Assembly: GCF_024679095.1 (NCBI RefSeq)
Contig: NC_066553.1
Coordinates: 6,306,567-6,370,566, forward strand
DNA: 64,000 bases
From: Eriocheir sinensis
Taxonomy: Eukaryota > Arthropoda > Malacostraca > Decapoda > Varunidae
Direction: 5' to 3'
The notes under the pieces are model-generated. The model was not told the DNA's origin. It did no database searches and saw only the letters and a program-made list of their open reading frames with translations. The position numbers and the translations under genes are program-made. Of the stretch, positions 1-10,349 are shown piece by piece. Each line of letters starts with the position of its first letter. Within the stretch, counting starts at the first letter, position 1.

Positions 1-1055
1 TGCCAGTTTTACAGTCCATTACACTACGTTTGTAAGCTCCCCAACCAAACACAAAACACGACCAAAACTCCTTGTAGCCATAGTGTTTGGCGTTGACATA
101 AAAAGGAGAAGGAAATTATAGGAACCCGCACAGGAAATCTCTTTATTAGTATCTGGTACCGAGTAGAAATAACGGATCACTGTGGAGAATATAGTTTGGT
201 TTGGGCGCTTACAATGACGCGGTGTTGGACTCTCGAACTTGTCAAGAGACGTCAGACACGCCGCCCGCCAACAGCCAATCAGCAGCGTCATTACTCACTC
301 GGCTAGGGGCTAAGGCTATAAGGGATCCGGCCAGGGTTGGGAGGGATACAGCACAAGTGAATGGACATAATTACATGGCTCATTATCCTCTTTTGTGTCT
401 CGTCATCTAGGAATCCAGGCAGGCAAACAAGTATACATCGTAATTACGAGGCTCATTTCTCTTGACACGTGGAATTGTGTTCTCAATTGGGATCATTCAA
501 GAAGGAACGACGGGAAACTAACACAATACAGAGGAAAAGGTAAAGACAGGTACATAACAGCGTCAATGTATGTTTTCATGGACCACAACACTAATAGTCT
601 CCTCTTTGCCGCATTATTTTTGGTAAGAACCTTTGCTTATACTTTTATTATTATATATATGCACGATCTTTCTAGCTTTACACGTCGTCGAATTTGCATC
701 GTCCCTGATAGATGACATTATTAAAGGGAAACAGTACTGAAAGATAAATGCACAAAAGAGGAAGGGATGTAATAATATGGTAGATAAAATTATTAAAAGG
801 AACAGAATTGAAGGAAAAGTGTGTGGGAGAGGAAGGAGCAAGGAAAAGGAAAGAAAGGTGACATTGTGTAAAGGGAAAGATGATGAAATTTAGATGGAAA
901 AGGGAAGAGGTAAGAAAGATGATAGTGTAAGGAAAAGGTGAGCAGTCATTTGGTGCCAGTGACTTGATTTAAAACAACTGAGTACGCCAGCATTCAGGCG
1001 AGACGAAAACTAGTGATGAAAAAGTGTGTGGAGCCTCAGCCGTATGGGACACTAA
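1..1055. other. Stretch without a recognisable gene
   Basis: Mixed-composition sequence with short ORFs only (up to about 106 codons) that resemble no protein I know. The part from about 720 to 940 is rich in A and G. I see no repeat, RNA gene or promoter here that I can support. Confidence 0.6.
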
Positions 1056-1369
1056 CACAGTAGCTGCGGTGATCATGTTTCTTAAAGACCCCGAATTAAT
1101 GAGAAAAAATCATCACTCACGCCAACCATTAGTATATTATATGTATTAATGCATTTGTGATCAGTTTATGTATCCTCTATTTTGGGGATTTATGTCAAGG
1201 CAAGAATTTGGACCGTCACTGGTATACTGTAAAGCCACATATTTGGCCCGTCGCTGGTATACTGTAATGCCACATATTTGGCCCGTCGCTGGTATACTGT
1301 AAAGCCACATATTTGGCCCGTCGCTGGTATACTGTAAAGCCACATATTTGGCCCGTCGCTGCTACCGGG
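1056..1369. mobile_element. piggyBac-like MITE (MITE-1), copy 1
   Basis: A 314-bp non-coding element related to the copy at 44996-45212. Both contain a conserved left region (GCTGCGG, then GATCATGTTTCTTAAAG, then AGAAAAAATCATCACTC) and a TTTGTGATCAGTTTATG block. The right end reads GCTACCGGG followed by TTAA (1370-1373). The left side reads CTAA then CACAGTAGCTGCGG, a decayed form of TTAA-CCCGG. A TTAA target site and ends starting CCC are the known signature of piggyBac-type transposons, so this is probably a non-autonomous derivative. No transposase is present. This copy is longer than the other because of extra internal 35-bp units. Confidence 0.7.
1215..1354. repeat. 35-bp tandem repeat inside MITE-1, four units
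   Basis: Units start at 1215, 1250, 1285 and 1320, each beginning GTCGCTGGTATACTGTAA (first unit GTCACTGG) and ending CACATATTTGGCCC. A fifth start at 1355 runs into the terminal repeat GTCGCTGCTACCGGG. The unit therefore shares its first bases with the element's own terminus, which suggests growth from the end inwards. Copy 2 of the element has about one unit. Confidence 0.9.
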
Positions 1370-1373
1370 TTAA

Positions 1374-1998
1374 CGACGGCTGTGTTGTGAGCCATGGTAA
1401 TTAGGAGCGGAGAAAGGATGTGATTGTGAGATAGTGGGATAGTAAACTGCGTGAGGTTCGAAGGTGAGGAAATAGAGGAGAGGAGGAGTGAGAAAGAGAC
1501 AAGAGTGAAGGACACGAGAGAAAAGATAGTTATTACAGAAAACGTGAGAAATGAAAACACGTGGATGATCCAGATTGAACACGGTAAGAACCTAAAGAAA
1601 GAAAGACTGGACGTGTCTGAATTATAAGTGAAATGATTAAATGAAACATAATTCTCTCGTCATGACATCCAATATTCGTTTCCTCCCCTCCTTTTTTTTT
1701 ATTACATTTTTACTCTTGACGCCCTCAATCCTGCAATAATTTTTCCTGTACTTTAGTGAAAACAATCACATGTCTTCCTGGAGTCGATATAACAACGTCA
1801 ATTCATCATTATCTTTAAATCCTGTGTTTTGTTAGATTATGAAAGGAGAGGAAGGGAGAGGGTGAGGATAAACGAGTGAGTGAGTGAGCGAGCAAGAGGG
1901 AGTGCGTGCGTGCTTGAATGTGTACATGTCAGGAGGCATGGCCGGAGTGACATGAGGTGGAGGATTCTACTTACCAACGCCTAGGGTGACAAAATATG

Positions 1999-1999
<1 letters not shown>
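1374..1999. other. Stretch without a recognisable gene
   Basis: The first 250 bases are purine-rich on the + strand (GGAGAGGAGGAG runs). The rest is ordinary AT-rich sequence with short GAGTGAGTGAGTG and GTGCGTGCGTGC runs near 1875-1915. Reverse-strand ORFs here overlap the 35-bp repeat and the purine run and are not credible genes. Confidence 0.6.
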
Positions 2000-2054
<55 letters not shown>

Positions 2055-2055
2055 G

Positions 2056-2105
<50 letters not shown>
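2000..2105. repeat. Compound microsatellite (TC)n(GC)n(AC)n
   Basis: An uninterrupted TC run (2000-2053) is followed by GCGCGCGC and an AC run to about 2105. The GC and AC part is alternating purine-pyrimidine and could adopt Z-DNA. Confidence 0.97.
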
Positions 2106-2109
<4 letters not shown>

Positions 2110-2481
2110 ACAAAGCAATATCGTTTTCCTTACCCTATACAGTGTTGAGTGTACACAACTGTTATGTATCGGTGTTTTTCATTTCCGCCTCGCTGCATGC
2201 ACATCTGTGGAAAACGTTGTCCGATGCTCCTAACTCTATCTGCATTGGCATTTGTGTTAAACGAGAAACACCCAACAGAAAATATTATAGGCCTAAGCCC
2301 CGTAACCTTTCAGTCTTTGGTGATGGTTAGTTCGAGTCAAAAGGAAAGGATGGCTACGAGAAAAAAAAAAAAAAAAAAAATTGAAATCGTAAACTGGATA
2401 TAATAACGCGCGCAATGATATTTTTCCTGCCCTTATATTAGACTTTTTGATGTCTCTGCTCCACTAAAAAGCTATACTTTC

Positions 2482-2579
<98 letters not shown>

Positions 2580-2580
2580 T
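2482..2580. repeat. Compound trinucleotide repeat (TTA)n(GTA)n
   Basis: About 19 TTA units change abruptly to about 13 GTA units at 2540, consistent with one mutated unit having spread. Confidence 0.97.
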
Positions 2581-2613
2581 TGTTGTTATTAATATTAGGA
2601 TTATATATAATTA

Positions 2614-2765
2614 TCTTTTTTTTTCTTACAGCATAGGAAGCAGCTCAAGGGCAAAAAAAGGAAACAATGATGCAAAAAAGCCCGCTATTCGCTGCTCCCA
2701 CAAAAAGCGCTTATAAGAGTGGCCGAAAGAGAGGTCAACTTCGGAAGGAGAGGTGTCCATTTTAT
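2614..2765 (-). mobile_element. LINE-A 3' end (3' UTR only)
   Basis: Read on the minus strand, this ends in a short A run (T run at 2616-2624 on +). It carries the blocks CAGCTCAAGGGCAAAAAAAG, GGAAACAAT and AAAAAGCCCGCTA, plus a GGAGAGGTGTCC block at 2749-2760. The same blocks in the same order lie at 40918-41055, downstream of a recognisable LINE reverse-transcriptase tail, and in part at 43200-43285. It is therefore a severely 5'-truncated copy of that LINE, with no coding sequence left. Confidence 0.75.
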
Positions 2766-3212
2766 CTTGTTTGTTGTTATCCCTTCGTTTACAGCACCCA
2801 TATCTGGAACCTTGACACAAATCCTGTATATTATAACCGTTCATTAGCCAAGCATCAGTAGCTTAAGACTGCTTATTGACGTAAGAAACTACCTACTGGA
2901 GGGCAGCATTAATCATGATTGAGTGTTAACCATGGCTCAGGTCCCCACACCTCCGAAAGCTGTCTGAACTCCGTACGCGAATAACAAGTGTAGAATGTTT
3001 AATAATAATTCCCGACTGAGAGGAGAATGGATAAGGGGTGTGGATGAAATATTTGTTACGATTTGTACAGAGAGGGCAGGGGAAGGAAAAGGGAAACGGG
3101 CATGTTGTAAATGGAAAGTGTAGAGAAAGGGTAATGCGTAAAGGCGGCGTGTGTAATCAAGAGGGGAGCTGTAAAGGGTTAAATAAAAGGTAGAGTTGGT
3201 GCATATGCTTTA

Positions 3213-3450
3213 GCAGCGCGTGGTATCGGTGCTCAGCTCTGTCACATTGGTCGTTGAGCCTGTGGGGGGTAAGATCCTGAGACAGAGCCAGTGTGTCGTC
3301 CAGGTTACAACATCGTCCCCAAGTATCACCAGGTACCCATTTATCGACCTGCCTGAGAGGGAGAATGGACAGCTGGGTGGGCTGCGCGCTGACTGCCCGG
3401 GTCGGCATTTAATTCTAGGCCTGTGGATATATAGCTCAGAGGGTCGCAGG
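3213..3450 (-). mobile_element. tRNA-derived SINE (SINE-1), copy 1
   Basis: On the minus strand a degenerate tRNA-like head is followed by CCCGGGCAGTCAGCGCGCAG, then a body with TCGATAAATGGGTACCTGG and a tail ending near GAGCACCG and CCACGCGC. The same order of blocks appears at 52126-52390 and after the 51-bp array at 48258. The B box is decayed (TAGAATTAAATGCC), so transcription by RNA polymerase III is unlikely. ORFs of 83-85 codons across it are fortuitous. Confidence 0.75.
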
Positions 3451-3487
3451 CTATTGAAAAATGTGAATCATGACTAACACAAGCCAG

Positions 3488-3661
3488 ACGATCGTTGGCA
3501 TGGAAAGTGGTTGTCCAGAGTTGTTTTGAAGGTTGACCACAGGTGTACAGAGGGCTCGGATTTATTAAAGGAGACTGCCATTCCGTCGGTACTCTGACCA
3601 GGAAATTAAGCCAGGATCTCTCGGTTATGAGGCGAGAGTGCTAACCACTATACTACAAGAA

Positions 3662-3664
<3 letters not shown>
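3488..3664 (-). mobile_element. tRNA-derived SINE (SINE-4)
   Basis: On the minus strand 3592-3664 reads as a tRNA-like head: an A-box region TAGTATAGTGGTTAGCA, an anticodon-type hairpin CTCTCG / CGAGAG enclosing CTCATAA, and a T-arm TCCTGGCTTAATTTCCTGG. The B box has C and T changes against GGTTCGANTCC. A non-tRNA body of about 100 bp follows. The anticodon arm resembles SINE-3 at 37284 (CTCACAA loop), so the two may share ancestry. Confidence 0.65.

Positions 3665-3722
<58 letters not shown>
3665..3722. repeat. (GT)n microsatellite
   Basis: About 29 uninterrupted GT units directly abutting the 5' side of SINE-4. Confidence 0.97.
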
Positions 3723-3725
<3 letters not shown>

Positions 3726-4382
3726 AGAGCGTCGGCTGGGTGATGGGTGTCGCTCGGGGCCGCAAAATTCCCAGGATCGGAATATATCGACTCAGGGTGA
3801 CAAAAAAAGATTGATATGGTACCAGATGTTTTTCATGCGGGACAGACCCTCCCTTCCCACTCCTTCATCTGTCTGTCGTATCTGATTGCCATGTAAGGAG
3901 AGTTTTGGGACACAGTAAATAGTTGGCGACCCATGTTTTGAAGATCCCCGCCCGGCTCTCGGTTTCTCGTGCCTCACACCGGGACAGTACGTCTCAATAA
4001 GTGATGAGATAAAAATAAATATGTATTTGGTAAGGAATTCTTGGTAAAGAATTAATAGAACAAATACCGTGACAGTAATTAACTATATAATCTGATTTTA
4101 TGTAATAGTTAAAAGTTACACTTCGTGACTGTGTTAAAAACTCTATACTGTGTGACAGCGCCCACACTTTACAATTAAGGTTTGTTATTCCACTCTACCT
4201 TGACTAACGGCCCTGATGATAATAATTGAGTGACATTTGTGTGTGACACATCTTGGCTTATTCTTTTAATAAAAAATAACCTCAAAGCATAGTTTTCTGA
4301 GCTCCAGCACATTTCCCGGGAGGAGGTAGTCATTTATGAAAAGAAAAACAACCCAACGAAGACAGAGGAGCGCGCGAGGAGT
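3723..4382. other. Stretch without a recognisable gene
   Basis: AT-rich unique-looking sequence. A 61-codon minus ORF at 3792-3977 resembles nothing I know. No RNA gene or mobile element is visible. Confidence 0.55.
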
Positions 4383-4412
4383 GGAAACATGGAAACATGG
4401 AAACATGGAAAC
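4383..4412. repeat. (GGAAACAT)n octanucleotide repeat, about four units
   Basis: GGAAACAT is repeated in tandem just downstream of the LINE-B 3' end (the LINE is on the minus strand). Confidence 0.9.
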
Positions 4413-4493
4413 GCAGGCAACAGAAAGCCTATTGGCTCATTACGAGGTTGCCCGCTTTGGTGATTTAATCTGCTCGACAGCCTGGGGCCTGGG

Positions 4494-4577
4494 GAGCAGA
4501 TGAAAGCACCTCGACATTGAGGAGTAGATGAAAGCACCTCGATATTGAGGAGCAGATGAAAGCAACTCAATATTCAG
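4494..4577. repeat. 28-bp tandem repeat in LINE-B 3' UTR, three units
   Basis: Units at 4494, 4522 and 4550 begin GAGCAGATGAAAGCACCTCG (second GAGTAG, third AAGCAACTCA) and end ATTGAG or ATTCAG. They start right at the stop of the RT tail on the minus strand, so they are probably part of the element's 3' UTR, as short 3'-terminal tandem repeats are in several non-LTR clades. Confidence 0.85.
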
Positions 4578-5090
4578 TTTACTCCCGACGCAGCGAAGTG
4601 ACGGTCGATTCTATATTTGAAGGAGTTGATAGTATTCGCATTTACTACTTCTGAAGGAAGATTGTTCCAGTGACGGATGACTCGGTTTGAAAAGAAACTC
4701 CTTCCGATGTCTGTGTTACATCGACTAGACTGAATGGGTAAACCGTTATTTCTAGTTCTTAGGTTGGTTTGCAATTCAAAGAAATTGGAGTAATCGACGT
4801 TATTGAATTTTTTCAGATACTTGAAGACTTGAATCATATCTCCTCGTAGGCGTCTTTTCTCTAATGTAAAGAGATTGAGTCGCTTGAGTCGTTCCTCGTA
4901 CGGTTGAGCCCTTAAGGTTGGTATCATTTTCGTGGCGCGTCGCTGAATCCTTTCCAGTAAATCAATGTCCTTTCTGTAATTAGGAGACCAGAACTGTACT
5001 GCATACTCGAGGTGCGGTCTTACCATGGAATTATACAAGGATAGCATCACGTCTGGCGTTTTACACTCGAAGTTCCTCGGAGGAGAGAAT
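4574..5090 (-). mobile_element. LINE-B: 3' part of non-LTR reverse transcriptase ORF, 5'-truncated
   Basis: The frame is open for about 170 codons with no frameshift. It contains the conserved block following the RT palm in jockey/CR1-like elements: LYNSMVRPHLEYAVQFWSP, then LLERIQRRATKMIP, YEERLKRLNLFTLEKRRLRG and a terminal segment with NRVIRHWNNLPSEVV. The catalytic palm is missing. Homology begins at about codon 9 (RNFECKTPDVM), so the first residues are flanking sequence; this is the usual 5' truncation of LINE insertion. The reading frame is intact, which suggests a younger copy than the other LINE tails here. It is not a host gene. Clade assignment is inference from motif memory. Confidence 0.88.
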
Positions 5091-5697
5091 AATACCATTC
5101 ATACCAAAGTCGCCCTTCAGTTGTTGACTCTGGCGCTGTGTGAGCCAGTGTGTGTGTTGTTGTTTCTTTACGAAAAGTTTCGAGCCATTCCAGGAGCAAA
5201 ATTTTACCATAATTATAAAGTTTTAATGAAAAGTATTCTGCACAACAGGTTGTAGAGGAAGGTAGTTCCTCTTGGCCTCCAACTATGAGTCATCTAGTGA
5301 ACGCAGAGGCCCATGGAACAGTATTGTGAACTATCGTCCTGATATGTCTTAGTAACTGAAGGCGCCGATGGTCCTCTGTATGGAGATACGTTGGAAGAAA
5401 ATAATACTTACCTCCTCAACAGTCTGAAAGCAGAATGCAAAACATATTTTTGAGTTACCAGAAAAAGAACACGATAAGAATCTTCGTCAGACGATTTATT
5501 TTTTGTTAGACATCATACTCAACAGCTTATCATGTACATTAGGTCCCTCATATTGTTAATGAGGTTCTTTTATAATAAAGGACCTAATATAAACTTTCAT
5601 TAAATATTATAATATTTCCTTTATAAATGTTACGCTTACACATACATATATCCATGTGCACAGACATAAATGAGCACTAATCATACAGAAAAGCGGA
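5091..5697. other. Stretch without a recognisable gene
   Basis: Unique-looking sequence with one nested inverted repeat (5538-5588). The 76-codon + ORF at 5025-5255 is mostly opposite the LINE and is not credible. Confidence 0.55.
5538..5588. repeat. Nested inverted repeat (possible cruciform)
   Basis: ATTAGGTCC (5538-5546) pairs with GGACCTAAT (5580-5588), and inside it CCTCAT (5546-5551) pairs with ATGAGG (5559-5564). The outer loop is about 33 bases. It could be a short degenerate element end or chance. Confidence 0.7.
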
Positions 5698-5735
5698 CAC
5701 ACACTCCCCCCCCCCCACACACACACGCACGCACG

Positions 5736-5807
<72 letters not shown>
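5698..5807. repeat. Compound microsatellite (AC)n with C run and CACG/GC core
   Basis: ACACACT, a nine-C run, then (CGCA)n, GCGCGC and a long AC run to 5807. The alternating part is a strong Z-DNA candidate. Confidence 0.97.
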
Positions 5808-5809
<2 letters not shown>

Positions 5810-6330
5810 TAAAGGTATATTAGAACATTCACAAATATGCAGAATGCCAGTGTAACCACATGTATATGTGCTGTGAAAAGTGTAATGAATACTGGGCGAG
5901 GTGACAGCTGATGATCTGTTAGGAATAGGTGTAACACTGCAGAGTTTAAATGATATGAACAATATTTATGCTAATAATTTTCGGCACTGGAAACGGATTA
6001 TAGCTCGGGAGAAAGGCTAGAACAGAAGCGACTGTCCTGAATGTGAAAGATAAATATTTAACTTATGAAACGGCATAGCTATAGAACCGGTAGAGTATCG
6101 TAAGAATATACAGCACCTCATCGAAAAACTAAATATACCATAGCACCAGAACACAGTATGCAGCGGAGGAGAGGAAAGGAAATGCGTCAGATAACCTAAT
6201 GGGTGAGACGAGACAAAAAAAGTTAATCCGTTTAATAGTGCGAGGGAGATGAAAAGGATAAACGGACGTGAGGGAAACCAAATAAACAAAAACAGTAAAT
6301 GAGTAAAGGAATAAGAAAAACAAAGGTGAA
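5808..6330. other. Stretch without a recognisable gene
   Basis: Ordinary AT-rich sequence grading into the purine tract. ORFs on the minus strand are extensions of low-complexity translation and are not supported. Confidence 0.55.
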
Positions 6331-8100
6331 GAGAAAAGAGATAATAAATACTGAGGAGGAGGAGGAGGAGGAGGAGGAGGAGGAGGTGGTAATGAAGTAC
6401 GACAGGAAGAACAAAGCAAGGGAGAGCTTGTTAATAAAAAAGCTGTTGGGAATAAAAAAGGAAAGAGTGAAGGGGCAAGCATTAGAGGACAGGAAAGATA
6501 AAGGACAAAGAGGAGGAGGTAGTGCAGGAAGCGAAGATAATGGCTGCACCCAAGGACTTAAAGACCAGGAAGGAGGAGGAGTAGGAAGAGGAGGAGGAGG
6601 AGGAGGGACTAAATGAAGAAAAAGATGAAGAAAAAGAAGAAAAGAAGAAAAAATGAAAAATAAGAAATAAAAAGGATAAAGCAAAAGCAGAAAAAGAAGA
6701 GGAATAAAAGAAGAAGAAAAAGATAAAGAACAAGAAGAAGAAGAAAATGAAAAGAAAAAGAAAAAGAAGATGGAGAAGGAAAAGAAGATGAAAAAGATGA
6801 GGAGGGAGGAGGAGGAACAAAATAACATAGGAACGAAAGGAGGAGGAAGAGGAGGAGGAGATGGAAGATGAAGAGGAAGAGGAGGAGGAGAAGGTGAAAG
6901 AGGAAGAGGTAGAGGGGGGGGGGGGGGGGGGAAAGAGGAAGACTTGTGCATCATAGCCGGCGCTGGAGATGAAGCAGCCCCTTATCTTGCTATAGGAAGT
7001 CTGCGTGTACGAGACGCCAACTCTCGACTTCATGTTTACGAGCCAACCACTTTATCACGCGATGACCTCCCTCCCCCTAGATGATATGGAGGAGGAGGAG
7101 GAGGAGGAAGAAGAGGTGGAGGAAGAGGAAGAGGAAGAGGAAGTGAAAGAAGACGAGGACAAGGATGAGGACGAGAAGGAGGAGGAGGAGAAGAAGAAGA
7201 AGAAGAAGAAAATAAAATAATAATAATAATGATAATAATAATAAGATGAGGAAAAGAAGAAGAAAAAGAAGAAGAAGAAAAAGAAGAAGAAAAAGAAGAA
7301 AAAGAAGAAGAAAAAGAAGAAGAAAAAGAAGAAGATGAAGAAGAAAAAGAAGAAGAAAAAGAAGAAGAAATAGAAGAAGAAATAGAAGAAGTAGAAAAAG
7401 AATTAGAAGAAGAAGTACAAAAAGAAGTAGAAGAAGAAGTAGAAAAAGAAATCAAAAAAGAAGTTGAAGAAGAAGTAAAAAAAAGTAGAAAAAGAAATAG
7501 AAAAAGAAGTAGAAAAAGAAGTAGAAAAAGAAATAGAAAAATAAATAGAGAAAAAAGTAGAAAAATAAGTAGAAAAAGAAGTAGAAGAAGAAGTAGAAAA
7601 ATAAGTAGAAAAATAAGTAGAATAAGAAGTAGAAAAAGAAGTAGAAAAAGAAGTAGAAAAAGAAGTAGAAAAAGAAGTAGAAAAAGAAATAGAAAAAAGT
7701 AGAAAAAGAAGTAGAAAAAGAAGAATATAAAGAAGAAAAAAAAAGAAAAAAAGAAGAAAAAAAGAAAAATAGAAGAAGAAAACGAAAAAGAAAAAGAAAA
7801 GAAGAAGAAGAAGAAGAAGAAGAAAATAAAGAAAAAGAAGAAAAGGATGAAAGTTAAAGAAAAAGGGAGAAGAAAAATGTGTGAAGCATAAAGATGATGA
7901 CAATGAAGAAAAAAGGAGTATAATAAAAAAAAAGAACATGAAAAAAGCAAATTGGACGATGATGATGATGATGATGAAGATGAGGAGGAAGAGGAGGAGG
8001 AGGAGGAGAAGGAAGAAGAGGAGGGGAGGACAAAGTTGGAGAAGAGGTAGAAGAAAAAGAAATGAATGGGCAAGAGAAAAAAAAGACAAAAAAAAAAAAC
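6331..8100. repeat. 1.8-kb purine (GAA/GGA/AAG) tract
   Basis: On the + strand almost all of this stretch is A or G, in changing blocks: (GAG)n at 6355-6387 and 7087-7140, (AAGAAG)n at 7250-7400, a degenerate GTAGAAAAAGAA 12-mer at about 7400-7710, (GAT)n at about 7959-7981, and GGAGGAGG again to 8030. One non-purine island (6940-7080) holds ordinary sequence. The minus strand yields Ser/Phe-rich ORFs up to 345 codons, which are translation of the repeat. Long polypurine with mirror symmetry is the known substrate for intramolecular triplex (H-DNA). Confidence 0.95.
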
Positions 8101-8280
8101 TATGCAGGATTATGAGGATGGAATTAATTCACACACACAAAAAAACTTAATTTCTTTCCCCATCGTTGGAGCTACTCATGAATCCGCTTTGGAAATTGAC
8201 GAAGCGAGCAGAAACAAAGTTGTCTGTACGGGCGAATGGTGACCTTCCTTCATCAACTTTTCACTTCGGTTACTTGTTGC

Positions 8281-9320
8281 CGACCATGTTGTGTGCTAAC
8301 TGATTGGCAGGCTGACTTGCTAATTGGCTGAGTTGTTGGTTAGCTTGTTAACTGAGTTTCTGATTTTCGGGCAATTAGCTGACTGACTGACCGACTGATT
8401 GTTTGCACACTCACTACTGACTGTCTATTTACTTCGTTGTTTGGCTGACTAGCTTGCTTGCTTCTTTTGGTTGCTTGCTTACTTAGTTACTGGCTGGTTG
8501 GATGTATGCAAGTATGAATAGATGGGATCAATGACTAAATGTCTGTCTGGTTGGCTGGCCTCCTGTGTGGGTTACTGGGTTGCTAGCTGGCCGACTGACT
8601 GGCTAACTGACTAGTTGATTAATTGACCGACTGAGGTACTGGTTGGCTGGCAGAGTGGCTGGCTGACTGGTTGGCTGATTAAATTGCTGTTTTGTTGGCA
8701 GACTGATTAGGTGGTTGTTTGTGTTATTGTCGGACTGAGTGGCTGGGTGGCTGGCTAACTAGGTAGCTGGTTAGCTAGCTGTGTGTCTGGCTGGATGGCT
8801 GACTGGCTGATTGACTGTGTGGCTTGGTGGTTGGTTGGCTGGCTGGCTGGCTGGGTGTGTGAATGACTTGGTGGATCGGTGGCTAGCTGGTTTGCTCGTT
8901 GTTGGTTTGCTGTCTTGTTGGTGGCTATCTGCTTGGTGACTTGGTTGCTAACGGTTTGGGTGGCTGGCAAGTTGGCTGGCAGGCTGGCTTAATAACATGA
9001 TTGCTGACTGACTGACTGGGTGGCTGGAAGACTAGTTGGGTGGTTGGTGCATGGGATGATTGGTTCACTGGGTGGCTGCATGGTTAAGTATCTATGTCGC
9101 AGACTGGCTGTTCCGGTGGCAGGCTGACCGGTGGATGGGTGGCTAGGTAGCTGTGTCATTGACTGTTTGACAAACCGACTGAGTGGTCCACAAGCTAGCT
9201 CTTAGACTGACTGATTTATTAGTTGAGTGGCTAGCTAGGTGGTTGGCTAGCCGGCTGGCTGGTTTGCTAGCCTTTTCGTTGGCTGACTGACATTCTGATT
9301 GGCCTGGTTGTCGGCTGACT
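8281..9320. repeat. 1-kb cryptic tetranucleotide region (TGGC/TGAC/TGGT-like)
   Basis: No exact microsatellite, but TGGCTGGCTGACTGGTTGGC-like words recur in a 4-base rhythm across about 1 kb, with CTGACTGACTGACTG and GGCTGGCTGGCTGGCTGG as the cleanest patches (near 8840 and 9003). It looks like a very old (TGGC)n/(TGAC)n array scrambled by point mutation and slippage. Confidence 0.85.
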
Positions 9321-9757
9321 GCCTTGAGGGCGGCGCCGCATTGTCACTGCTGTGACATTGTACTGGCAGCTGAGGTCACCAGGTCTTTACTAACTTACCT
9401 ACATGATGCAACACTTATTGGACTGATATTCATATCATGAACCTGATATCATTTTTAAATTGTTAAAACACTTTTTCACTATTTACTTACATATAAAATA
9501 TTTAAAGAGATACTTAAATATTACTATCACCGTATTCAATTCACCGGGACATGTACTGAATAGAGAAATATTGGAGGGTTTTATTGCTTGGATCACTTTG
9601 TCTAATCATAATATTCTGGATCCGTAGCTCAAACGAGGCGCACTTTTTTGTTACCCAGTCCAGCTAACCGTCCATCAAGCCACACGGATATGTAAACACT
9701 TCTAGGCTTTAGTGGTCACAAGTGTTTTACTAAAAAATATCCTCCTATTAATTTTAG

Positions 9758-9760
<3 letters not shown>
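9321..9760. other. Stretch without a recognisable gene
   Basis: AT-rich sequence with no ORF, repeat or motif that I can support. Confidence 0.55.

Positions 9761-9825
<65 letters not shown>
9761..9825. repeat. (AC)n microsatellite
   Basis: About 32 uninterrupted AC units. Confidence 0.97.
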
Positions 9826-9829
<4 letters not shown>

Positions 9830-10302
9830 TATATATATTTTTTTTATGTTCATCTTCCCATACATATGAAATATTTATCGTGTCTGTGAGGTAGGAGAGA
9901 GGCGAGTAGGATAATAGTTAGTATAATAAAAAAAACCTTCGTTCCTACACTCTTCATATACTCACGACACTAAAAGCTTTTATATCGGGTTGCCGCGTCA
10001 AACACCAACCTCCCTTTTAACAGACAGCTTTGTTTAGTTGTACAGCAGAGTTGATGGGGGAACTATACTCGGCATTAATTTGTAAAATGACCAAAGAATT
10101 ACGACCTTCAAATGATCATTTACAAAGAGAAAATCGTAGTTTTGGAAGTCTCCTTATTTCTCCTTTATATATAGAGGTGATGGTCGTCATAAAACCGATG
10201 AAACTGCAGGCTGCGTGCAGGGGGAAGATCGTAATCACCGGCATGACGGACTGGCTGGCAGGTGGCTGGAATGCCTGCTGCGGTGGCAGGCGGGCGGGCA
10301 TA

Positions 10303-10304
10303 CA

Positions 10305-10347
<43 letters not shown>
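10303..10347. repeat. (CA)n microsatellite
   Basis: About 22 CA units with one CCCA interruption at its left end. The ORFs of 60-114 codons across it come from the repeat. Confidence 0.95.

Positions 10348-10349
<2 letters not shown>

Noticed and set aside
7036..8089. 345- and 228-codon minus-strand ORFs
   Set aside because: Ser/Phe/Leu runs from the purine tract; no complex sequence.
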